Source: Hepatocystis sp. ex Piliocolobus tephrosceles | Taxonomy: Eukaryota; Apicomplexa; Aconoidasida; Haemosporida; Plasmodiidae | Length of the DNA stretch: 15,919 nt | Direction of reading: 5' to 3' | Assembly (NCBI GenBank): GCA_902459845.2 | Contig: CABPSV020000449.1 | Location: 1 to 15,919 of the forward strand | Part shown: positions 1 through 10,755 of the stretch, piece after piece | Numbering within the stretch: the stretch's first letter is position 1 | How the letters are laid out: each line of letters begins with the position of its first letter | Translations under genes and position numbers: made by a program | Notes under the pieces: generated by a model | Told to the model about the DNA's origin: nothing | The model's database searches: none | Seen by the model: the letters and a program-made list of their open reading frames with translations, nothing else

Positions 1-30
1 ATATATATATTTATATATATATATATATAT

Positions 31-100
<70 letters not shown>

Positions 101-104
101 GTTT
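1..104. repeat. (AT)n microsatellite
   Basis: Nearly uninterrupted alternating AT dinucleotides, broken by a few extra T residues near positions 10, 30 and 35. Long AT runs like this are common in Plasmodium intergenic DNA and are length-variable. The left edge is cut by the window, so the full length is unknown. Nothing marks it as a promoter or origin beyond its composition. Confidence 0.9.
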
Positions 105-670
105 ATATATGTATACATACGTACGTGTTTCGCAGTTTATTTTACTTAAATTTTTATTTATTATTTTTTTTTTTACTTTTTTGCCATTTTCAAAATAATA
201 AAAAAAATATATATATATACATATATATAAATAAGTATATGTATATGTTTATTGATTAAAGCGTTTTGTTTGAATTTATGGTTACATAATTTTTTTTATG
301 TAAATATGTGGCTTTGTTCATATATATATGTATTTATTTATTTTTTTTGTAACTTATTTTTTTAACTTTATTAGTATATGTTTTGAGGTTTGTTTTATCA
401 AAAAAAAAAAAATTTTTTTGTTCACGTATATTATTTTTGCTCGATTTATGTATGTATATTTACGACGTTGGTTTTTTTTTTTTCTTTATACATATGTATA
501 TATATAATATACATCCTATACCTGCTACAATACAAGATACGATGTTGCTTTGTTAATTATTATTTAAAAAAAATGTCATTATGTTAAAAAAAACTATTTT
601 ATACATGTACATATGTATAATGTGATAAAATGTCATCAATAAATATATTTTTATTACCGACATGTTGTAT
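105..670. other. AT-rich intergenic spacer without a supported gene
   Basis: This lies downstream of the large minus-strand gene. It holds T and A homopolymers (for example around 400-417 and 472-484), short AT/TATG-type microsatellite stretches and scattered stops in all frames. The only open frame of note is a 65-codon plus-strand stretch at 390-587, made almost wholly of Phe, Tyr, Ile, Cys and Leu, as expected of random AT-rich DNA. It probably contains the 3' UTR of the large gene. I see no RNA gene in it. Confidence 0.7.
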
Positions 671-700
671 TTAATTTTCATCAGTTTCATGCTCAACTAT
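671..700 (-). other. Candidate alternative terminal exon of the large gene
   Basis: On the minus strand an AAG codon at 974-976 in the large ORF is followed directly by GTGAGG (GT at 973-972), a plausible 5' splice site in phase 0. After a long T-rich tract (minus-strand reading of 757-870) there is TTTTTCAAAAG ending at 701, a possible 3' splice site. Joining them in phase 0 would replace the last nine codons of the unspliced frame with IVEHETDEN and a TAA at 671-673. The implied intron is 701-973 (273 nt). The AAG acceptor is not the favoured TAG/CAG form and the unspliced frame also ends normally, so this is only a candidate. Confidence 0.25.
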
Positions 701-721
701 CTTTTGAAAAATATGTAAACT

Positions 722-756
722 TAAATATATATATATATATATAACAACCATAATGC

Positions 757-793
<37 letters not shown>

Positions 794-870
794 AAATAAA
801 TAAAAAAAAAAAATAAATAAATAAATAAAAAAAATAAATAAATAAAAAAAAAATAAATAAAAAAAAAAAA
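722..870. repeat. (AT)n run, A-homopolymer and degenerate (A)n(TAAA)n tract
   Basis: A short alternating AT run (about 725-742) is followed by about 24 consecutive A residues ending near 780. After that comes roughly 90 bp of AAAT/AAAAT units. On the minus strand this is a long T-rich stretch just past the stop codon of the large gene. It could serve as the pyrimidine tract of an intron (see the candidate exon at 671-700) or be ordinary 3'-UTR simple sequence. Confidence 0.8.
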
Positions 871-946
871 TAAATACGTGTATATGTATGTGTACATGTG
901 CGTGCAAAACAGATGGAATGCCACTGCCTAATAAACACCTAGTCAG

Positions 947-1683
947 CTAGCTTATTCTCTCTGTTTTCCTCACCTTTGAGCACGTTTTATACTTTTTCCA
1001 GCTTATAAAAAATTGTAAAAGAGTATAATGATTAAATGTGAAATAATAATTATTAATACTATAGTTAAGTAACATATAGTCATAATTGTTTATTGTAATT
1101 TGTCTTTTATACATTACCCAAAAAAACTGGTTCATAAAATTATTAAAATCAACAATTTTGTTCATATTTAAGTTTACACTTTGAACATAATGATTAATAT
1201 AAAATGATAAAAACAATTCTACGAATTTTATTTTTTTCATTCTTAAATCAAAGATATCTAATGTATAATTGTTAACTTTTTTTTTTATTAGTTTCTTTTC
1301 TTTTATTATCCAATTTTTTTCTTCTGTTTCTTCTAAATCTGTTGTTTTTTTTTTCTCCAAAACTCCTTCTTCTTCTTCTACCTCTTTCATTCGTACTTTC
1401 CCTTTTTTCCCATTTTCTACTTCCCCATCTTTCATTCCTGCTTTCCCTTTTTCCCCATTTTCATCTTCTTCGTCTTTGTCATTTTTCAATTTTATATCAA
1501 AAGGGTAAGCTTTTTTAAAATATATAAAATCATTGAATAAAAAGTAATAACATATATGCATAAGACCATTTATATAATGATTACATTCATATATTTTGTT
1601 ATACAATTTAATATTATTTATATCCAAATATGGAGTTACCATATCGTATACTATTTTAATCATTAGTTTTTTATTACTACTAT

Positions 1684-1714
<31 letters not shown>

Positions 1715-4700
1715 GTCACTATTACTACTACTACTACTACTACAACTATCACTACTACTACTGCCAAAACTACTAATGTAAAAACTGTTGCTACTATTAC
1801 TACAACCCTGACTATTATTGCCACTATCACTACTGTCACTATTGCTACTATCACCACTAACAATAACAATATTACTACTACTACTGTTACTACTATTGCT
1901 ACTACTACTGCTCCGACTACGACTACAACTACGACCATTCGCATATGTTGCAAAATAATTCATTTTTTTAATTTTTGTATTATTCACTTGTTCTATTCCT
2001 TCTACGCTACAGTTCATTATATCACGTACAGTACTTATATTCAAATCAAGGTGTCTACTTGTTATGTCTTTATTTTTATCCAATTCAACACCTTTTTTAT
2101 TATTGTTAATAGTGTTATCCTCACATATGTTTACACTTAATTTTTGTTCATTTAATATATCGTTATTTTGTTTTTTTTCTTGTTGTACCATATCATCATC
2201 ATTTACACTGTAATAACACCTTTTTTCACTCCGTTTAAACCTATTTAAATAATATAGTATAATAGAAAATATACAATTAAAAGAAGATTTACCACTATTT
2301 TTTATACATTTTATAGCTTCTTCAATGTTATTCAAAATTGTCTCATACAATAAATTATTATTATAAAAATAATAAATGTTATATATATATTGTTCTAAAT
2401 TAATCGATATATATGTATTAAATGTTGTTAATAATATATTTAAAGAAAAATAAAACATATTCATATAACATTTCTGGTTGTTATATAATTTGAAACTGTC
2501 TAAACTATAATAACTAACATATTCATCCGGTAAAATATATTTAAAGAGCATATGATAAATTAGTTGACTTTTCATTTTGTCTTTCTCTCTACTACCATTA
2601 TTATTTTCACTATTATTTTCACTATTATAGTCACTACTATTTTCATTATTATTGTTATTATTATTATTGTTATAATCAGTACGATCTCCTATGCGATTTG
2701 TATTAAGACCATCACCACGATGCTCATTTAATACTTTACTACCATTATTACCAAAATTTGCAATATCATCTTTGTTACCATTTATTCCTACTTTACATTT
2801 TAAAAGTAATTTTATGTACATATTTTCCACCAACTCTAACACATCTACTTGTTTACAGTTATTAAACAAATCTATATAAAAAATAATATTTTGTAAAAAA
2901 CAATCAATTATATCACAAAACATAAACACGTATAAACTACTCTGTATCCTATATTTATGCTTAGGTTTTCTTTTGCTTATTAACAAAACATTTATTAAAG
3001 GAAAACCTATCATTGTTTTCAAATATATATGATACTTATAAAAGTTACTACTTCCTTTTAATGATAATAATGTTTTTTTATCATTCTTTTTTTTTATACT
3101 CTTGCGACGTGATGGTACCAATTTATCCGTTTTATTATTAATCAGATTTATAGAATGATCATATGTTAAATCTAAAACATCAGATATCTTCGCACCCAAG
3201 TCTACTGTTTTATTCGCTTCGGTTGCTATATTGGTACCTTTCCGAACACATCTTTTATAATCAACTAAGTTCCTGTCCCTCTTTTTTGTTTTATTTTTAT
3301 TTTTTATCATGGGACAAAAATTTAAATGCAATTTAAAAGGTGATGATAACAATAATATGATACTATTTGCCATGTGTATAAAAATATAACAAGAATTATA
3401 TGCATCACAATTCATACAAAAGTTACGATTTTTTTGTAAATATAAAATATTATAATTTTCTATATATACTATCGAAAGCAGAGTAAATAATATATGAGAA
3501 TATGTATTACTCAAAGTAGTATACATTTTATTATCACTTTTATTACTTACATGTATATATTTTAAAATATTCATATTTTTTGTTTTGCTTTTTATCTTTT
3601 TTTTCATTCTTTTTAATCTTTCAAACTCTTTAGTAAGAATTTTGTTTTTTTTTATGTGTTCATATTTGTTATATTTAATATTTTTACACCTTTTATTATC
3701 AACTGAATCTGTTCTTATATGTTTAGTGGTGCTATCCAAATTTGATTGGTTCAAGTTCCAGTTTTTACACGTTTCAATGTTCTGACCTTTTTTCACTTCG
3801 TTCTTCTGACCTTTTTTCAATTCTTTCTTCTGACTTTTTTTCAATTCTTTCTTCTGACTTTTTTTCAATTCTTTCTTCTGACCTTTTTTCACTTCGTTCA
3901 TTTGACCCTTTTTCACTCCGTTCGAGTGATGATTATTCTCACTTCTTGTGTTAGCCTTGTCCACATCTATATTGTTTCCCTCTTTACATAATACATTTGT
4001 ATTACAAACAGACAAAAATTTTTTACTTTTCCAAAAAGTAACTCTCTTCCTTTTCAAATACCATTTTTTTAATTTTTTTTTACGTTTCGCATTAGAAATG
4101 TGTATTGCAAAATATTTATTTTTTTTATTTTTTAATTTTTTTTTTAACAAATGGTTTTTCAGACGAAAGACGCCATTTATGTATACCTTTTTACCCACTT
4201 CCTTTATTATATTATAAATATGCTTCTTTTCCAAATCTAGCTCGTTTATTTTGACCATTTTGGACCGCTTACACGTTCGATTCGTTGCATCCGATTTACA
4301 CGTTCGATTCGTTGCATCCGATTTACACGTTCGATTCGTTGCATCCGATTTACACGTTCGATTTGTTGCATCCGATTTACACGTTCGATTCGTTGCATTC
4401 GATTTATACGTTCGATTCGTTGCATTCGATTTATACGTTCGATTCGTTGCATTCGATTTATACGTTCGATTTGTTGCATTCGATTTATACGTTCGATTCG
4501 TTGCATTCGATTTACACGTTCGATTCGTCACACCCGCTTTATTATTACCTTTTTTTTTATTTGATCGTCTATTATTACTATATTCAACTGTTCCTATGTG
4601 TTTCCTATCAAAGTAAATGTTCATGTTCATTTGTACCAATGCGTTAATAAAGACATGAAAAGAAGTATAAACATAATTTAAAAACTTATATGAACAACCA

Positions 4701-7700
4701 TATCGAAAATTAATAAAATTAAAAATATTTAACATCGTTTGTGTCATTTCATCATTATAAGAATATATATTAATTTTGTTATTTAATACATTGTATATAT
4801 TATTTGTAGATTGTTCTGAAAAGCAATTCAACCGTATATAAAAAAAAGAAAAAATTATACTATATATTTTCATTGCCTTAATAATAAGTGTAAAAAATAT
4901 ATGTTTTTTCCCTTTGTTACTTTGGTTATTTTCTCCAAAATATTGTGACATTAAAAAATTGATACATGAAGTAAAAAAAGTTATAATTTTATTTTGTAAT
5001 TTATAATTTAATACTAACATGTATAATCGAGCATCAAATAAGAGATCAAGATAATCGACAGAATTTTTAAAATTTTTGTCCATTTTTTTTGCTTTACAAT
5101 ATAAAATAGGAATACTAGTATTCTTTAATTTTTTACATATTTCACTTTTTATATAATAGTAATAATAAATTAGTGTCATATATTGTTTTGTAATATCATT
5201 TTTTTCAATCCCCTTTTCAATCCCTTCTTCAATCCCCTTTTCATACATCACATGTGTTTTATTAATATAATTTGTCATTTGGTAAGAATCTAATACATTA
5301 GCAATATCCATCTCATGATTTTTAAACCATTTTTGTTTTTTTTCTTTTACATTACTCATATTGTCATTGTTTTTATTATGCGACATAACAGATACATATA
5401 TATTTTTAACATAGCTATCCTCCGGCAATATTTTGAAAATGGATGGATTCAAAAATATATCAATGTAAAAGAAATTCTTATTCACCTCATTTAATACAAA
5501 ATTGAATTCCTTACAAATGGGATAGTTTTTTATTTTTAATAAAATATAAAGACTATATGTGTAATGCGTGATTTGCTTTATCCTTTTTAAAACCTTATCT
5601 TCAATAAAAGAATTGTTGTATAATTTTAATTTTAGCATTAATATACATTTATAAAAACATTTTAAAAATGATACCAATGCTATTTTTATGTTATTCTGTA
5701 TATTTATTAGAATATTCCAAACTGGATAATTCACATTCTGCGTGTTATAACGACTATTATTATTAATGTTACTGTTGACACTATCAATATTTCTTATTAT
5801 AGATTCTTCACTTTTTACAATATTTTTAAACTCATTTTTAATTATGTCTATATTTTTTGTTTTATATGGTCCTATTCTAGGTGTATGTCCATCCATCTTG
5901 TCCATCTCGTCCATATCTTCCATCTCGTCCATCTCTTCCATCTCGTCCATCTCTTCCATCTCGTCCATCTCTTCCATCTCGTCCATCTCTTCCATCTCGT
6001 CCATCTCTTCCATCTCGTCCATCTCTTCCATCTCGTCCATCTCGTCCATCTCGTCCATCTCGTCCATCTCGTCCATCTCGTCCATATCTTCCATCTCTTC
6101 CATCTCTTTTATCTCTCTCACATCTTGCATAACCTGTTCTTTATCTATAGTTCGTTTATTTTTTACTCTTCCTGTTGATTTTTTTATCGTTTTGTTTTCA
6201 TAAAGTGTATTTTGTACGTACTCGTTTGGTGGCCAAGTGTTATAAGCGCTCCTGTCTGAATTTGTGTCTTCTCTAAAGTTTGTACTTACATCTCCATTCA
6301 AATCATAAAAATAGGACTCCTTTTTCTCTTCCCCTCCAATATACATGTCTTTACAACCATTAGACTCACTTTTCTCTCTCTTCATTATACACATTGTATC
6401 ATATTTATTAATAAATAATGTTAAATTTTCATAGTAATACTTTGAATTTATATGCAGAAATTGTACAAATAAAAAAATGATTTGAGGTCTCACTTTTCTA
6501 TGATATTTATCATAACTATATTTAGTTAATAAATTCGATAAGGTAACAAATGATTGATTAATTAAATTTTCCAAAAATATATAATTTATTGTATATTTTT
6601 TTTTTAAAACTTTTAAATAAGTTTTATATAACAATTTTAACATAAGTAAATGTGAATAAATTATATATTCGTATTTTGAGTTATATTGTTGTGTATGTTT
6701 CAATTTTGGTTTGCTCATACTAGTATCTACAGTTATACTATCACCTGATACAGTAACTTTTTTAGCTTTTTTTTTTTCCACATTATGGTGAAACAAACGG
6801 AAATGTTTACATTGATCACCTGACAAATATATACTATATAATTTTAAAAAAGTTATATAATTACATATATTATATTTATTTATAATATTATTATAAGTAA
6901 AAAAAAAAAAAATTCTGAAACACATTTCTTTTATTGTATAACTTTTATATTTACAATAATAATAAAATACCATTAATGTAAGTTCTTCTACATTATTTCT
7001 TATCTGTTTTTGTACAGGTACTACATTCATATATTTATAAAATTGTTGTATATCATGAAAAAAAAGTATATACTGTTTATCTATTTTTACATTTAATTGT
7101 TCTTTCTCTACCATGTATTTATAACATAATGATTGAATTTTGTCTATTTGTGGTATATCGAATGTACAACTCGTTGAAAACTTATTTGGAGATTCGTTAG
7201 TAGTTAAATTGTTATACTCGTTTTCTCTCCTTTTATCATATATCTTTTTGTTTAGTAAGCTGTTATTACTATTGCAAATGTTAAAGTCGCTAAAAACAGC
7301 GTAATCACTACTACAGTTGTTACTAGTCCCACTTATATTCTCATGTGAACCCCCATCCAATTTAACTTCACTAATACCAACATTAACTATATTATCACTT
7401 TTCACTTTTAACGATTTATCTACTACCATCAAATCTAAATACGTTATATTATTATTATTATTATCATGATATTGTTCACTATTTATATGTGATAGTTTCC
7501 TTTTTTTATTTCTTAAACTTATATCAGAATCAGATTTGTGACATATGTTGTTATTATAAAAAATATTATCCTCTACCCCACCTTTTTTAAAATGAGTAGA
7601 CGCATTTTTCATTATATTTTTACAAAGTATATTTAAATTATTTTCACCATGATTCATATAAATATTTTTCAAAGAATATTTAAGTTTATGCATTTTTTTT

Positions 7701-10486
7701 TTTAAATAATCTTTTTCTTTAATATTTTTTAATAAAAAAATATCAATAATAAACTGTGCAATATTTAAAACATCACTACTATTCATATTATTATCAATAT
7801 TATTTATGTCATACATATTTTTATATAGTTTATAAATATGTTCAATATAGTAATTGTTTTGTACACCTTTTAAAATTCGTGTATAATTTTTTAAACAAAA
7901 TAATTTATTCATATGATTTACTAATTTATCACTAATATAAGTAAATAATGAATTATTAAAAGATGATAGTTTTTTTACTCTATCTCTTATTCTTTTTTTA
8001 TTATCATAACTGCTACTTTTAATTAATTGATCTATATCTTGTTTATATTTATTATATTTTTTATATTTCTTATTATGTGTAATATTATGTTTTAAACATA
8101 CATTTTTTATATCCATTTTGGATGTAGTATATAACTTGACAAAACGTTCATACGTTTCTTTTCCCATTTTACATAAACGTGAATCTTTTTCTAACGTAGC
8201 ATTCATTTTTTTGTTTATCATCATTTGTTTGTTCATCATCATTTTTTTGTTCATCATCATTTTTTTGTTCATCATCATTTGTTTGTTTAATTTTGTTTGT
8301 GTGTTCATAACTGACGAACTTTTTGCAACATTTTCCTCAATTGACATATCATTATTAATGTTACAACTACCTATATGATCGTTATATCTTCGCTTTTTAA
8401 TTGTACGATCTTTATCATTCACATCCTCATCATTCACCACCTTATCACTATCACCTTTTTTTAATATCATATCTTCATTATCGTTCTCAACTTTGCCCTC
8501 CATAGTTGCCTCATTGCCATCATTTTTATTCACTTTTAACTTCTTCCTTTTTGGTTTTTTTTTTCCCTCTATAAAACCACTATCCGATAACACAATGTTT
8601 TTACTCGAATTAACTAACTGTACCATAAAATCTTCTCCTTCATTTTGTTTACACTTTTTATATAGATCATAAAAAAAAAAAGATAAATTGTTACACATTG
8701 TAATTTTATATTTTTTTTTTTTATTTTTTTTATTTTTTTTATTTCTTATTTTATATAAATGTATATACATATCTATTTCTAATTGCTCATTTTCTTTAAT
8801 AACATGTTTAACATGATCAAATATCGATATATTATTATAACCGTATAACTTAGGTTCATATAAATCTTTGCTCATTTGTTTCAAATTTGTGTGTATGTTT
8901 TCCATTTCTTCGACATATAATAAAAAACTTTCGATTATTGCATTAATAAAATCATTTATAAGGCTAATGTTCCAATTGTTTTTATAAACATCTGATTCGG
9001 CAGTACTAGTAGTAGTAGTATTAACTGTCGTTATATTGTCCGTATGGCTTATACTCTTATCGAGACATAAATTAGTTGGATGATCCGAATTTATATTTTT
9101 ATCCAAACCACTATCATCCGTTTTGTTATGATTTATATTGGACGGAAAAAAAAAATTAAAATAACTTCCTTTTTGAGATTTTTTTGGCTCTCCTTTCTGG
9201 TCATTTTTATCATTCACCTGACCACTTTCTTGACCACTTCCCTGATCACTTCCCTTACCATGGTATTCTCCTCCTACTAATTTCATACTCTCATTACGAC
9301 AATTGGTTTTGTTTAGTATACCCAATTTGCATAACTTGTTAAAAGCGTTTAATAAACTTTTACTATTATTATATTTTTTTTTTTTTTTTTTTAAAAAAGT
9401 TTTTATTAGTTTTATTACACCTTTTTTGTGTAAGCATTTAATAAGCACATTATTATGACAATTGCTTAACCTAGTGATAAAATTGTGCTTTTTTTTTTTA
9501 GTATGTTCAAATTTTTCGAATGTATTATTTATATAATTTAATATATCATTAACTGTATCATTAACTGTATCATTAACTGTATCAATAACTGTATCATTAA
9601 CTGTATCATTAACTATAGTGTTATCTGTACATTTAGTATGCATAACAAATGAATCATTTCCTTTGTCTTTGTTATTTTCTGTATAGTTATAATCACTGTT
9701 TTTAACACTAACATCAGTAATATCTTTTATTACATTTCCCTTTTTCTTTGACATTTTTTCATTATTTTTATTATCCTTACTATCTAAATATGTTACCCCA
9801 CCAGTATCTAATATTTTTTTCTTTTCATTAAGGTCTACTATGTCATTATTTATGGCATCATTATTAATATAATTAGTTTGATCAGCAAATGATACGCACG
9901 TTTTTTTTTTTTTATTTACATTTTCTATTTTTGTTTTCAACTGTTTTAAATAATTGATAGTAATGTCCATATCCATGTCAATGTATATTTTAAAAAAATT
10001 ATCCAAATAAGAACTTGAACTATTTACATTTATTTTTCCATCTGTTTCTTTAGGTATCGCAAAATGCTTTTTATATAATCTACTTAAATTCTTATCAATA
10101 TATTCATTGTAATATTTATTTTTTTTTTTATTATAAAATAAACAAAAGTTAAATATAGCTTTAGCTTTGAGATAAAAAAAAATATTTTTTGTTTTGAAAT
10201 AACTCCTTATAAATATAACAAAAGCATCATGACTTAATTCTATTTTATATTTATCTGAAACTTGGTTTAAATATTTTAATAATAACATATAATATATGGA
10301 ACTATATTCATAAAATTCTAAATGGAAATAACAATTGCCTATATATTTTAATACCTGAACTTTCTCTTCATAGTTGTCTTTTCTAATATTATTTAAATAC
10401 ATAAAACAAAGATTTAAGCATTTTCCATATTTTGATTCATAATATAATCGTTTTAAACGATTTATGTTTTTATTATATGTTTCCAT
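947..10486 (-). CDS. Giant conserved Plasmodium-type protein of unknown function, TPR-like N-terminus
   Basis: A single uninterrupted reading frame of 3179 codons. The start is ATG at 10486 (MEXYN-type N-terminus), because an in-frame TAG lies upstream at 10529-10531 with no ATG between. The stop is TAG at 947-949. I do not recognise the family. Residues about 10-75 look like paired helices. One segment (about 45-75, IGNCYFHLEFYEYSSIYY) fits the TPR pattern of G, Y/F and small residues, suggesting a protein-binding scaffold. The folded-looking parts are rich in Leu, Ile, Tyr, Phe and Lys. They include residues about 1130-1400, 1560-1940, 2290-2480 and 2680-2790, plus the C-terminal 240. They alternate with low-complexity inserts: DTVN (292-315), Met/Lys (735-763), MDE (1462-1533), NRT (1986-2071), KKxL (2188-2235), Asn (about 2605-2633) and Ser (2855-2941). 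I see no signal peptide, clear membrane segment or catalytic motif. The upstream frame ending in TAATG suggests translational control. Confidence 0.93.
1373..1462 (-). repeat. Two 45-bp tandem units in the large gene
   Basis: Two adjacent in-frame 45-nt units (1418-1462, then 1373-1417 in reading order) encode 15-residue segments ENGEKGKAGMKDGEV and ENGKKGKVRMKEVEE. They form a charged Glu/Lys/Gly linker near residues 3009-3038, between two hydrophobic helical parts of the C-terminus. The units differ at several positions, so the duplication is not recent. It is followed by an acidic stretch. Confidence 0.8.
1664..1925 (-). repeat. Serine-tract region built from (AGT)n codons
   Basis: This encodes residues about 2855-2941 of the large protein: a short Arg-Ser segment (RSCSRSRSSSSS) followed by long Ser runs broken by Asn, Asp, Gly and Cys. 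Serine is almost always AGT/AGC, so the plus strand reads as repeated ACT. Cys (TGT), Arg (CGT), Asn (AAT), Gly (GGT) and Asp (GAT) are all one change from AGT. The pattern therefore looks like a trinucleotide slippage tract that has been point-mutated. It resembles an SR region only superficially. Confidence 0.85.
2588..2680 (-). repeat. Asparagine-rich low-complexity insert
   Basis: This encodes a run of nine Asn followed by Asn/Ser/Glu repeats of the form SENNSENN in the large protein (about residues 2603-2633). The codons are AAT/AAC repeats. Asn tracts of this kind are characteristic of P. falciparum-like proteomes and usually form disordered loops. This one sits in a stretch of charged and polar residues between two hydrophobic segments. 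Confidence 0.85.
3781..3924 (-). repeat. Six 24-bp units encoding a Lys-rich 8-residue repeat
   Basis: Six contiguous 24-nt units (starting at 3781, 3805, 3829, 3853, 3877 and 3901) encode variants of KKELKKSQ, KKEVKKGQ and similar at residues 2188-2235 of the large protein. The two or three central units are nearly identical and the outer ones diverge, the usual picture for expansion by unequal exchange or slippage. The product is strongly basic and may form an amphipathic helix. Confidence 0.92.
4274..4531 (-). repeat. 27-bp minisatellite, about 9.5 copies, encoding a 9-residue NRT repeat
   Basis: Units start every 27 nt from 4274 to 4517, the last one partial. They encode TNRTCKSDA or TNRTYKSNA at residues 1986-2071 of the large protein. 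In plus-strand order the first four copies share CATCCGATTTACA and the next four share CATTCGATTTATA, giving D/C and N/Y versions. In each group of four the last copy alone carries ATTTG in place of ATTCG, so a 108-bp higher-order unit is visible. NRT occurs in every copy, and NAT in those with N before A-T; both fit N-glycosylation sequons, but no signal peptide is seen, so use as such is doubtful. Confidence 0.95.
5887..6103 (-). repeat. 9/18-bp minisatellite encoding MDE/MEE repeats
   Basis: About 24 in-frame 9-nt units encode Met-Asp-Glu or Met-Glu-Glu at residues about 1462-1533 of the large protein. A block of roughly six alternating MDEMEE pairs gives an 18-bp period, flanked by pure MDE units. 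The product is extremely acidic with Met every third residue. The tract is GC-richer than its surroundings, opens all three plus-strand frames (false antisense ORFs), and is expected to vary in length between isolates. Confidence 0.95.
8205..8288 (-). repeat. 18-bp repeats encoding a Met/Lys/Asn 6-residue unit
   Basis: About four to five in-frame 18-nt units encode NKKMMM or NKQMMM near residues 735-763 of the large protein. The plus strand shows repeated TTCATCATCATTT. It is a short Met-rich basic insert in a polar linker. Confidence 0.88.
9540..9612 (-). repeat. 12-bp repeats encoding DTVN
   Basis: Six in-frame 12-nt units (plus strand ATTAACTGTATC) encode NDTV repeats, with one IDTV variant, near residues 292-315 of the large protein. 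It is a short polar insert in the Asn/Lys-rich linker after the TPR-like N-terminus. Confidence 0.9.
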
Positions 10487-10755
10487 TATATCAATAAATA
10501 TAAAAACCGTTTCGTCATTTTTTTTATACTATTTTTTTTTTTTTTTTTGATACAACTGCTAATCTTGTTACTAGTATTATTGTATAATATTTTGGACAGG
10601 GTTACCCGATTTTGTACAATCTTATAAGATATCAAATTTTTTATGTACGCTACACAATGTATAACTATGTTAAATATATATTTTGTTATTAAAAAAAAAA
10701 AAAAAAAAGCCGATACATATTTTCTGTAAAATGCCAAAAATATATTTACTACCAT
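10486..10755 (-). promoter_or_regulatory. Upstream ORF overlapping the large gene's start (TAATG)
   Basis: An 89-codon frame with a true ATG at 10755 ends in TAA, and the last A of that stop is the first A of the large gene's ATG (TAATG). Internal ATGs are present. The nearest, at 10518 in a strong A-rich context (AAAAAAAATGA), gives a 10-residue version MTKRFLYLLI with the same stop. The peptide is rich in Phe, Ile and Lys from T and A tracts and does not look like a conserved protein. If this DNA lies in the leader, ribosomes would terminate exactly at the main start, which suits reinitiation. A role is inferred, not shown. Confidence 0.5.

Noticed and set aside
4274..4531. Array as genuine N-glycosylated repeats
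   Set aside because: The sequons are dense, but the protein shows no signal peptide or clear membrane segment, so entry into the secretory pathway is not supported.
4246..4647. Long plus- and minus-strand ORFs in other frames across the NRT array
   Set aside because: The 27-bp unit is a multiple of three and lacks stops in several frames, so the open frames are shadows of the large gene.
5766..6203. Plus-strand 145-codon Ser/Ile repeat ORF and companions
   Set aside because: Antisense reading of the MDE minisatellite inside a clear coding region; no independent coding signal.
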